A stretch of 20,096 nucleotides of DNA from an uncultured bacterium. GTDB lineage: Bacteria; Planctomycetota; UBA1135; GCA-002686595. A model generated the notes under the pieces. The model had not been told where the DNA came from, did not search any database, and saw only the letters and a program-made list of their open reading frames with translations. The DNA lies in the NCBI GenBank assembly GCA_902826945.1, contig CADEGS010000056.1, positions 1 through 20,096 on the forward strand. Direction: 5' to 3'. The translations under genes were made by a program, and so were the position numbers. Shown here piece by piece: positions 1 to 11,816 of the stretch (within the stretch, counting starts at the first letter, position 1; each line of letters begins with the position of its first letter).

Positions 1-801
1 AACTCCTTCCGCTACGTGAAGGACGCGATCGAGCACGAGATCGCGCGCCAGATCGCCGCCTACGAGGGCGGCGACCCCGCGCGCTTCCCGGTGCAGGAGA
101 CGCGCACGTACGACGCCGCGAGCGGCACGACGCGCACGATGCGCTCGAAGGAGGACGCGCACGACTACCGCTACTTCCCCGAGCCGGACCTGCCGCCGGC
201 CGTGGCCGACGAGGCGCTGGTCGTGGCGGCGCGCGCGGCGATCCCCGAGCTGCCCGCGGCGCGCCGCGCGCGCTACGTCGCGGCGCTCGGCCTCTCCGCC
301 TACGACGCGGGCGTGCTGACCGGCTCGCGCGAGCTTGCGGAATTCTTCGAGGAGACCGCGCGCCTCTCCGGCAGCCCCAAGGAGGCCGCCAACTGGATCT
401 CGAACGAGCTCCTGCGCGCGCTGGCGGAGTCGGGCGCGGGCGGCCTCGGCGCGCTCGGCGTGGCGCCGGCCGGGATCGCCGAGCTGATCGGGCTGATCGA
501 GCGCGGCACGATCCACAACAACGCCGGACGCGCCGTGCTGCGCGAGATGCTCGCCGGCGGCCGCCCGGCGGCCGAGGTCGTGCGCGCGCTCGGCCTCGAG
601 CAGACCAGCGACGCGGGCGAGCTCGAGGGCTGGTGCCGCGCGGCGCTGGTCGGCAAGGAGCGCGTCGTGGCCGAGGTCAAGGAGGGCAAGACCAAGGCGC
701 TGGGCGCGCTGATGGGCCCGGTGATGAAGGCCTCGAAGGGGCGCGCCAACCCGCAGGCGGTGCAGGAGATCCTCCTGCGCCTGATCCGCGAGGAGGGCTG
801 A
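1..801 (+). CDS. gatB: Aspartyl/glutamyl-tRNA(Asn/Gln) amidotransferase subunit B, 3' part only
   Basis: The reading frame is open from the first base, so the N-terminal catalytic part lies outside the window; 266 residues are visible. GatB is the kinase/amidotransferase subunit of GatCAB, which converts Glu-tRNA(Gln) or Asp-tRNA(Asn) to the amide form in the cytoplasm. The visible start (NSFRYVKDAIEHEIARQ) and the SKEDAHDYRYFPEPDLPP block are hallmark GatB segments. They are followed by the helical tail (GatB/Yqey) domain, with NWISNELLRAL near residue 140 and a C-terminal block ending in an LIREEG tail. The next gene starts 2 bp after the stop and its ribosome binding site lies inside the gatB end, so the two are probably cotranscribed. 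A tRNA-Asn gene sits about 3 kb away, but whether this enzyme serves Asn, Gln or both cannot be judged here. Confidence 0.96.
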   Translation, partial: NSFRYVKDAIEHEIARQIAAYEGGDPARFPVQETRTYDAASGTTRTMRSKEDAHDYRYFPEPDLPPAVADEALVVAARAAIPELPAARRARYVAALGLSAYDAGVLTGSRELAEFFEETARLSGSPKEAANWISNELLRALAESGAGGLGALGVAPAGIAELIGLIERGTIHNNAGRAVLREMLAGGRPAAEVVRALGLEQTSDAGELEGWCRAALVGKERVVAEVKEGKTKALGALMGPVMKASKGRANPQAVQEILLRLIREEG

Positions 802-803
802 GC

Positions 804-1187
804 GTGGCGGGAGCGCCGCAGGGCTCGCGCGAGGCCGGTCCCGCGCGCGTGCCCGTCGCGGAGCTCGTGGACCTGGCCGCGCTCGAGCGCGCCGACGGCC
901 GCCCGCCGGGCCCCGCGCGGCTGCGCGCGGCGCTGCCGCGCGGCTGGGTGCTCGAGCCCGACGGCGTGCACGCGCGCCGCGACCTGCGGCTCCTCTTCCG
1001 CGAGGGCTGGATCCTGCTCCTCGGGCTCGTCGCCTTCGGCAGCGCGGGCCTCGCCTTCCTCTTCGGCGCGATGCCGCGCGGCGCGCGCGGCGCGCTGCGC
1101 TTCCTCGTCCTGCTGGCCGTGATGGCGCTGCTCGGCGGGCTCGTCGCGCCGGTGATCACGCGCGCGCTGCAGCGGCGCAGGCCTTGA
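804..1187 (+). CDS. Small two-helix membrane protein of unknown function
   Basis: A 127-residue protein I do not recognise. The GTG start at 804 is fixed by a perfect AGGAGG at 791-796, 7 nt upstream and inside the end of gatB; earlier in-frame starts lie within gatB and have no such site. Residues 1-65 are soluble and rich in Ala, Arg and Pro. Two hydrophobic segments follow at about 69-89 and 97-117, separated by a short Arg-rich loop (PRGARGALR), and the protein ends in a basic ALQRRRP tail. By the positive-inside rule, the basic connecting loop argues for a cytoplasmic loop, but the basic tail makes the topology ambiguous. It is tightly coupled to gatB and lies 34 bp before the antiporter gene. 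No enzyme motif is visible, so no function is proposed. Confidence 0.82.
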   Translation: MAGAPQGSREAGPARVPVAELVDLAALERADGRPPGPARLRAALPRGWVLEPDGVHARRDLRLLFREGWILLLGLVAFGSAGLAFLFGAMPRGARGALRFLVLLAVMALLGGLVAPVITRALQRRRP

Positions 1188-1221
1188 CCGCGCCGGCGCC
1201 CGGGAGCGGACCCACCCCTCG

Positions 1222-2931
1222 ATGACGGTCGTCTCCGCCCACCAAGGTCCGATCCTCGCGCTGGCCCTGGTGCTCGTGGCGGGCCTCGCCTCGGGGGCGC
1301 TCGCGCGCGCGCTGCGCCTGCCGACCGTGACGGGGCAGATCCTCGCGGGCGTCCTGGTCGGCCCGTCGCTCCTGGGCCTGTTCGACGCCGCGTCGATCGA
1401 CCGCCTGACGCCCGTGATCGACTTCGCGCTGGGCCTGATGGCCGTCGCCGTCGGCAGCCAGCTGCGCCTGCGGCGCCTGCGGAACGCGAAGAAGCGGCTC
1501 GGCCTCCTGCTCCTCTTCGAGGGCCTGCTCACGCCGGCGATCGTCTTCGCGCTGGCGCGACTCGTCGGGCGCGCGCCCTGGCCGCTGGCGGTGCTCTTCG
1601 CCACGATCTCGGTCTCGACGGCCCCGGCGACGGTGCTCGCGCTCGTGAAGGAGGCGCGCGCGCGCGGCCCGCTCGTGAAGACGCTGCTGGCGGGCGTGGC
1701 GCTCGACAACCTGGCTTGCATCGCGCTCTTCGAGCTGGCGCGCGGCGTCCTGCGCGCCGAGCTGCTGCCCGGCGCGAGCGGCGGGCTGCGCGAGGCGCTG
1801 CTCGCGCCGCTGCGACCGCTCGGGCTGGGCGCGCTGCTCGGCGGCACGGTCGGCTGCGTGCTCGTGCTCGCGACGCGCCGGCTGGTGCGGCGCGAGCGGG
1901 TGACCTCGGCCTCGCTGGTCGCGATCCTGCTCGTGGTCGGCGTGTCCGAGGCGGCCGGCATCTCGACCCTGCTCTCCTGCCTGTTCCTCGGGATCACGCT
2001 GGCCAACCTCACGCCGGCCAAGGAGGAGATCGGCCACGCCGTGTTCGCGAACTTCGAGACCGCGATCTTCGCCGTGTTCTTCACGGTGGCCGGGACGGAG
2101 CTGCGCCCCGAGGCGCTGCCGGCGGGCGGGCTGCTGGCGCTGGTCGTGTTCGGCGGGCGGCTCGCCGGGAAGCTCCTCGCCGGCGGGCTCGCGATGCGCC
2201 TGGCCGGGGCGACGGAGCGCGTGCGCCGGAACCTCGGACCCGCGCTCGTGCCGCAGGCGGGCCTGGCCGTGGGCCTGATGCTGCTCGTGACCGAGGACGC
2301 GGCCTTCGCCGCCAGCCACGACACGATCCTGACCGTGGTGCTGTCGGTCGTGCTCGCGAACGAGATCGTCGGACCGCTGCTCGCGCGCCGCGCGCTCGAG
2401 CGCTCGGGCGAGAGCGGCATGGACCGCCCGCACCTGCTCGACTTCCTGCACGAGGAGGACATCGTCACCGGCTTCGAGGCCGCGACGAAGGAGGAGGCGA
2501 TCGAGCGGCTGACCGCCCACCTGCTGCGCACGCACCGGCTGGCGATCGGCGGCGACGTCTTGCTCGCGCGCTTCCTCGAGCGCGAGCGCGAGCAGTCGAC
2601 CTGCCTGGGCGAGGGCCTCGCGATCCCGCACGCGCGCGTCCCCGAAGGGCGCATGCTGGGCGTGATGGGGCTCAGCCGGGAGGGCCTGCGCTTCCCCACG
2701 CCCGACGGCAAGCCGGTGCACTGCATGGTGCTGCTCGCGACGCCCGAGGGCGAGGAGGACCGCCACCTCGCGGTGCTGGCCGCGCTGGCGCGCACGGTCG
2801 GCTCGGACCGCGCCGCGCAGGAGGAGCTCTTCGGCGCCAAGAGCCCGGCGCACGCCTACGACCTGCTGCACGCCGGCGAGGCGCGGGCGGGTCCGGAGCA
2901 GTTCCTCGACGAGGAGCCGCGCGAGGCGTAG
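1222..2931 (+). CDS. CPA2-type cation/proton antiporter fused to a PTS EIIA (PtsN-like) domain
   Basis: 569 residues in two modules. Residues 10-390 form a polytopic Na+/H+ exchanger domain (KefB/NapA type), with an early RLPTVTGQILAGVLVGPS segment and a late GRLAGKLLAG segment carrying Lys317, the helix-10 Lys position. The helix that normally carries an Asp-Asp pair reads VALDNLACI (Asp162-Asn163). Residues 404-550 are a type-2 PTS EIIA/PtsN domain with the active-site loop GEGLAIPHAR, placing the phospho-acceptor at His470. From family knowledge, the membrane part would exchange protons for Na+ or K+, and the EIIA part would sense phosphorylation state. Gating of transport by EIIA is inference. 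The ATG at 1222 has only a distant GGGAG at 1202-1206. The gene lies 34 bp after the small membrane protein and converges on the gene ending at 2952. Confidence 0.9.
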   Translation: MTVVSAHQGPILALALVLVAGLASGALARALRLPTVTGQILAGVLVGPSLLGLFDAASIDRLTPVIDFALGLMAVAVGSQLRLRRLRNAKKRLGLLLLFEGLLTPAIVFALARLVGRAPWPLAVLFATISVSTAPATVLALVKEARARGPLVKTLLAGVALDNLACIALFELARGVLRAELLPGASGGLREALLAPLRPLGLGALLGGTVGCVLVLATRRLVRRERVTSASLVAILLVVGVSEAAGISTLLSCLFLGITLANLTPAKEEIGHAVFANFETAIFAVFFTVAGTELRPEALPAGGLLALVVFGGRLAGKLLAGGLAMRLAGATERVRRNLGPALVPQAGLAVGLMLLVTEDAAFAASHDTILTVVLSVVLANEIVGPLLARRALERSGESGMDRPHLLDFLHEEDIVTGFEAATKEEAIERLTAHLLRTHRLAIGGDVLLARFLEREREQSTCLGEGLAIPHARVPEGRMLGVMGLSREGLRFPTPDGKPVHCMVLLATPEGEEDRHLAVLAALARTVGSDRAAQEELFGAKSPAHAYDLLHAGEARAGPEQFLDEEPREA

Positions 2932-2948
2932 CGCGCGGTGCGGCGCGC
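2931..2948. terminator. GC hairpin between convergent genes
   Basis: GCGCGC at 2931-2936 pairs with GCGCGC at 2943-2948 across a 6-nt loop. The structure covers most of the 20-bp gap between the converging antiporter gene and the minus-strand gene ending at 2952. There is no T-run on either side, and alternating GC can pair by chance in such GC-rich DNA, so a bidirectional terminator is only a possibility. Confidence 0.28.
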
Positions 2949-2951
2949 GCG

Positions 2952-3944
2952 TCAGCCCGCGTGCGCGTGGTGCTCGACGTCGAGCGAGAACGTGACCGAG
3001 CCCGCGATCGTGAGCGAGAAGTCCGGGATCGCCATGTCGACGTCGATCTTCAGCGCGCCCTCGCTCTTGCTCTCGAAGCTCGCGAAGCGGCCCTCGGCCT
3101 GGTTCCAGAGCAGGGTGCCCTCGAGGTCGAGGTCGATCGTCACCTCGAAGCGCTTCCACTCCATCGGCGGCGCCTCGGGGTCCTCGGTCGCGAACGCGGG
3201 GTCGATCGGGACCGTCTCGCCGACCTCGGCGGCGAGCCCGATGCGGCCCAAGCGCACGCCGTCCTCCTCGACCTCGCCCTCCCAGGTGCACTCGAGCGAG
3301 ATCCGCTCGAGCACGCCGAGCAGGCTCTCGACCACCTCGGGCGGAACGTCGCCCAGCGCCTCGGCGTCGAGCTTGCCGCGCACGTCGATGCCCGGCAGCC
3401 ACAGCTCGAGCATGCCCAGGCCGTCCACGCTCCAGGTGTCGCCCTCGTCCACCGTGTCCGCCGGCAGCAGCGAGCGCAGGTCGAGGTCCTCGCGCAGCAG
3501 GTCGAGGTCCTCGTCGTCGCCCGGGTCGCCGACGAAGCTCTTCGCGTACGCCTCGTCGTCCGCCTTCCAGTCGAAGCGCACCGTGCGCCCGGCCAGGTGC
3601 TCCTCGTCCTCGCGCTCGCCGTCCTGGCTCTCGGCGCGGAAGCGCACGCCCTCGAAGGCGCGCAGCAGCGCCAGCGGCCGCGCCTCGGACACGGACTCGT
3701 AGGTGTCCTGGCACGCGACCTCGAAGCCGAAGGAGACCTCGAGGTCGGCGGGCAGCCCCATCTGCTCCGGGTCGGCGTCCTCTCCGTTCAGGCGCAGGTC
3801 GCTGTCCTGGAGCGCCAGCGTGCCCTCGGTCGCGAAGGACTTCTCGAGCACGCTCCCCTCCTTCACCGCGAAGCGCGGCGCGTCCTCGACAGGGGCCAGC
3901 GCGAGGAGCAGGAAAGCGGCGAGCGCGCTCGTCTTCGTCATCAT
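2952..3944 (-). CDS. Secreted acidic protein of unknown function
   Basis: About 330 residues, not recognised. It opens with a short signal peptide (MMTKTSALAAFLLLALAPVE) with no lipobox Cys, so it is probably exported to the periplasm or outside. The mature part is strongly acidic (for example DPGDDEDLDLL) and appears beta-rich, with alternating hydrophobic strands towards the end (KIDVDMAIPDFSLTIAGSVTFSLDVE). No catalytic motif is visible. Two further in-frame ATGs bear on the start: the one at 3950 directly abuts the GGAG at 3951-3954, which is too close, whereas the ATG at 3944 is 6 nt away and the one at 3941 is 9 nt away. I therefore use 3944. A promoter-like TAGACT lies about 47 bp upstream, between this gene and the tRNA. 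It ends in a His-rich EHHAHAG tail. Confidence 0.8.
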   Translation of the reverse strand: MMTKTSALAAFLLLALAPVEDAPRFAVKEGSVLEKSFATEGTLALQDSDLRLNGEDADPEQMGLPADLEVSFGFEVACQDTYESVSEARPLALLRAFEGVRFRAESQDGEREDEEHLAGRTVRFDWKADDEAYAKSFVGDPGDDEDLDLLREDLDLRSLLPADTVDEGDTWSVDGLGMLELWLPGIDVRGKLDAEALGDVPPEVVESLLGVLERISLECTWEGEVEEDGVRLGRIGLAAEVGETVPIDPAFATEDPEAPPMEWKRFEVTIDLDLEGTLLWNQAEGRFASFESKSEGALKIDVDMAIPDFSLTIAGSVTFSLDVEHHAHAG

Positions 3945-3991
3945 GGGCATCTCCGCCGCGGACGCGGCCGTGAGGACGTGGAGGGCCCGGC

Positions 3992-3997
3992 AGTCTA
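3992..3997 (-). promoter_or_regulatory. Putative -10 element for the secreted-protein gene
   Basis: On the minus strand the sequence GGCTAGACTGCCGGGC contains TAGACT (TAnnnT type) followed by a GC-rich discriminator, giving a leader of about 40 nt. The same arrangement (CTACAGTGCCGGGC) recurs upstream of the pyruvate dehydrogenase gene. No convincing -35 hexamer is seen 16-18 nt upstream. Confidence 0.4.
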
Positions 3998-4044
3998 GCC
4001 GTCCGTCCGCTGCGCCGCGCTCGCCGCGTCGCCTGCCCGTGCGC

Positions 4045-4120
4045 TGGCTGGGGCGGCAGGTCTCGAACCTGCGACCTGGCGGTTAACAGCCGCCTGCTCT
4101 ACCGGCTGAGCTACACCCCA
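4045..4120 (-). tRNA. tRNA-Asn (anticodon GTT), CCA encoded
   Basis: Read on the minus strand this is a complete 76-nt cloverleaf. The 5' acceptor strand TGGGGTG pairs with CGCCCCA (one G-U pair). The D-arm contains AGCTCAGCCGGTAGAGC. The anticodon loop CTGTTAA gives GTT (Asn). The T-arm contains GGTTCGAGACC. The discriminator base is G, as expected for tRNA-Asn, and the terminal CCA is encoded in the DNA. It lies alone between the zinc-finger gene and the secreted-protein gene, both on the same strand; no clear promoter was found in the 154 bp upstream. Confidence 0.98.
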
Positions 4121-4274
4121 GTGCGGAGCCCTCTGTCGGCGCCGCGGCGGGCGCCACTGGAGGTCGGGCGACCGAAAGCGCGGCCCGCGGGAGCCGCCCC
4201 GGGAGCCCCGCGGAAAGAAGGGTGCCGGGCGCCGCGGCGGCCCTGCCGCGCGCTGCGGGCGGCGGAGGCGGCGC

Positions 4275-4817
4275 TCACCCCTCGGCCGCGGCGAGCGCGC
4301 GCTCGAGCGCGGCGCGCTCCTCCGGCGGCCCCTCGGCCAGCGCGGGCGTGAAGCGGAGCACGCGCTCGAGCACGTCCGCCGTCCCGAAGTAGCCGGCGGC
4401 GCAGCGCGCGTGCACGAAGCCGCCGGGCACGAAGCGGCCGTCCTCGAAGTACACGAGCTTGATGCGCCAGTCGTCCTTCGCGATCGTCTCGCGGCAGTCG
4501 CGGCACAGGGCCCGCGCGCTCGACGCGCGCTCGGCCGCGTCGATGCGCGGCAGGCGGCGCAGCTCTAGGCCGCGCCGCGCCGCGGCCTCGAGGCGCGCCC
4601 CGTCCTCGACCGGCGCCGCGGCCGCCAGCGCCTCGAGGAACGGCTCGGGCCGCTTGCACGCCGCGCAGGCGAGGTGGAACCAGAACGTCGCGTCGCCCTC
4701 GTCGGCGAACGGGTTCGCCATCCGCTCGCCGAAGCGCAGCTCGCCCTTGGCGATCGCGCGCGCGCAGCCGCGGCAGCGCGAGCGGCCGCTGGCCGCGGGC
4801 TCGATGACGTGTGCCAT
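4275..4817 (-). CDS. Small protein with two tandem PARP-type zinc fingers
   Basis: 180 residues with two related C-x2-C...H-x2-C units. Finger 1 uses Cys15, Cys18, His48 and Cys51 and has the PARP-finger context SGRSRCRGCARAIAKGELRF ... WFHLAC. Finger 2 uses Cys105, Cys108, His136 and Cys139 (CRDCRETIAKDDWRI ... FVHARC). The 27-29 residue spacing between CxxC and HxxC matches the eukaryotic PARP1 fingers, which recognise DNA ends. There is no ADP-ribosyltransferase domain; the rest is an Ala/Glu-rich linker and tail. DNA or nick binding is therefore an inference from the fold. The ATG at 4817 follows a GAGGG about 8 nt upstream. The gene lies 67 bp downstream of guaA but is separated from it by a GC hairpin and a -10-like TAGCCT, so it is probably transcribed separately. 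Confidence 0.85.
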   Translation of the reverse strand: MAHVIEPAASGRSRCRGCARAIAKGELRFGERMANPFADEGDATFWFHLACAACKRPEPFLEALAAAAPVEDGARLEAAARRGLELRRLPRIDAAERASSARALCRDCRETIAKDDWRIKLVYFEDGRFVPGGFVHARCAAGYFGTADVLERVLRFTPALAEGPPEERAALERALAAAEG

Positions 4818-4836
4818 GCAGGGTGCCCTCGCGGCG

Positions 4837-4842
4837 AGGCTA
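4837..4842 (-). promoter_or_regulatory. Putative extended -10 element for the zinc-finger gene
   Basis: The minus strand reads TGCTAGCCT, an extended -10 (TGn) plus TAGCCT, ending 19 nt before the ATG at 4817. It lies immediately after the hairpin that follows guaA. A transcript starting near 4830 would just include the GAGGG ribosome binding site. No -35 match is seen. Confidence 0.35.
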
Positions 4843-4849
4843 GCACACG

Positions 4850-4872
4850 CGCGCCGCGGGCGGGGCGGCGCG
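4850..4872 (-). terminator. guaBA: GC hairpin downstream of guaA
   Basis: An 8-bp perfect stem (CGCGCCGC at 4850-4857 with GCGGCGCG at 4865-4872) and a 7-nt loop, starting 12 nt after the guaA stop codon. It has no U-tract, so it would be an atypical intrinsic terminator or an mRNA 3'-end stabiliser. Confidence 0.42.
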
Positions 4873-4884
4873 TCGCGCCCGCGC

Positions 4885-10482
<5,598 letters not shown>

Positions 10483-10486
<4 letters not shown>

Positions 10487-11604
10487 GCGCGCGCCTCCTG
10501 CACGTCTTCGCCACCTTCGCGGCCGGCGGGCCGCAGGTGCGTACGACGCGATTGATGGCGGCCCTGGGCGCGGGCTGGCAGCACCGCGTGCTGGCGCTCG
10601 ATGGCGTCACCGACGCGCGCGCGCTCGTCGCGCCCGGGCTCGACGTCGAGGTGCTGGCGCCGCTCGCGCGCCGCGGCACGCTGGGCACGCTGCGGGGCGT
10701 GCGCGCGCTGTGCGCACGGCTGCGCCCCGACCTCGTGTGCACGTACAACTGGGGCTCGATCGAGGCGGTCTGGGCGGCGCGCAGCCGCGGGCTCCCGGTG
10801 CTGCACCACGAGGACGGCTTCCTGCCCGACGAGCTCGAGCGCTTCCTCCTGCGCCGCGTGTGGACGCGCGCCTTGACGCTGCGCGGCGTGCGCGGCGTGG
10901 TGGTGCCCTCGCACACGCTCGAGCGCATCGCGCGCGAGCGCTGGCGCGTGCCGGCCGCGCGCCTGCACCTCGTGCCGAACGGCATCCGCCTCGAGGCCTT
11001 CCCGCCCGCCGACCGGAACGCCGCGCTGCGCGCGCGCCTGGGCATCCCGCTCGAGGCCTTCGTCGTCGGCAGCGTCGGCCACCTGCGCCCGGAGAAGAAC
11101 CCCGTGCGCCTGGTGCGCGCGCTGGCCGCGATGCGCGCGCCCGCGCGGCTCGTCTTGGTCGGCGACGGGCCCGAGCGCGGGGCGGTCGAGGGCGCCGCGC
11201 GCGCGCTCGGCCTCGGGGCGCGCGTGCACCTCGCCGGCCACGCGCAGGACCCGGGCCCCTGGTACGCGCTGTGCGACGCCTTCGCGATCGGCTCGGACAC
11301 CGAGCAGATGCCGGTGGCGCTGCTCGAGGCGATGGCGAGCGGGCTGCCGGTCGTCTCGACCGACGTCGGCGACGTGCGCCGCATGCTGCCCGAGGCGGCG
11401 GGCGAGCTGGTCGTCGCGGCGGGCCCGGGCGCGGAGGGACGGCTGGCGGCCGCGCTCGACGCGCTGGCGGCCGACCCGGCGCGGCGCCTCGACCTCGCGC
11501 GCCAGGGCCGCCTGCGCGTGGCCGAGCGTTACCGCTTCGAGGGCATGGTCGAGGCGTACCGGGAGCTCTACCGGCGCGCCCAGGCCCCCCGCCGCGCCGC
11601 GTGA
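10483..11604 (+). CDS. GT4-family glycosyltransferase
   Basis: 373 residues, GT-B fold. The N-terminal half has the acceptor-side pattern LLHVFATFAAGGPQVRTTRL, a Gly-rich loop typical of GT4 enzymes. The C-terminal half has GSVGHLRPEKNPVRLVRAL, LVLVGDGPER and the EX7E motif EQMPVALLE inside SDTEQMPVALLEAMASGLPV, which binds the nucleotide-sugar donor. It would transfer a sugar to a lipid-linked or polysaccharide acceptor on the cytoplasmic face; donor and acceptor are unknown. The GTG start at 10483 overlaps the preceding stop (GTGA). The frame is open further upstream, but that part is the shadow of the preceding gene, and homology begins right at MSARLLHVF. No clear ribosome binding site is visible, which fits coupled translation. 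Confidence 0.92.
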
Positions 11605-11619
11605 AGGGGGCGCGCCCCT
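11605..11619 (+). terminator. GC hairpin directly after the glycosyltransferase gene
   Basis: AGGGG (11605-11609) pairs with CCCCT (11615-11619); the core GGGGCGCGCCCC is a perfect 12-bp palindrome. It begins at the base after the stop codon and precedes a -10-like TACAGT at 11642, fitting an operon border. It is followed by a pyrimidine run (TCCCTCCTCC) rather than a T-run. Confidence 0.4.
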
Positions 11620-11641
11620 CCCTCCTCCGCCGCCGTCCCGC

Positions 11642-11647
11642 TACAGT
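11642..11647 (+). promoter_or_regulatory. Putative -10 element for the pyruvate dehydrogenase E1 gene
   Basis: CGCTACAGTGCCGGGC contains TACAGT followed by the same GCCGGGC discriminator seen before the gene at 2952-3944. It would give a leader of about 165 nt containing an 8-bp hairpin. No -35 match is seen. Confidence 0.38.
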
Positions 11648-11719
11648 GCCGGGCTCGTCCGCGGCCCCGCGGAGCGCGCGCGACCCGGCGCCGGGCGCAC
11701 GGACGGGATTTTCGGCCGC

Positions 11720-11749
11720 CGGCAGGCAACGATCGAAGGCCGCCTGCCG
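11720..11749 (+). promoter_or_regulatory. Leader hairpin upstream of the E1 gene
   Basis: CGGCAGGC at 11720-11727 pairs perfectly with GCCTGCCG at 11742-11749 (8 bp, 14-nt loop containing the palindrome CGATCG). The heptamer GGCCGCC occurs at 11714-11720 and again at 11738-11744, each copy overlapping one arm. A role in transcript folding or as an operator is possible but unproven. It lies 68 nt before the ATG. Confidence 0.4.
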
Positions 11750-11816
11750 ATGGACCAAGAGATCGGGGCGCTCCCCCCGCCGGCCCGCGACGTCCTCGCT
11801 CCACAGCCCACCGCTC

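Noticed and set aside
300..2840. Very long minus-strand open frame opposite gatB and the antiporter
   Set aside because: Low-complexity Arg/Ser/Pro translation, no family resemblance, and it is exactly antisense to two well-supported genes; this is expected from high GC at third positions.
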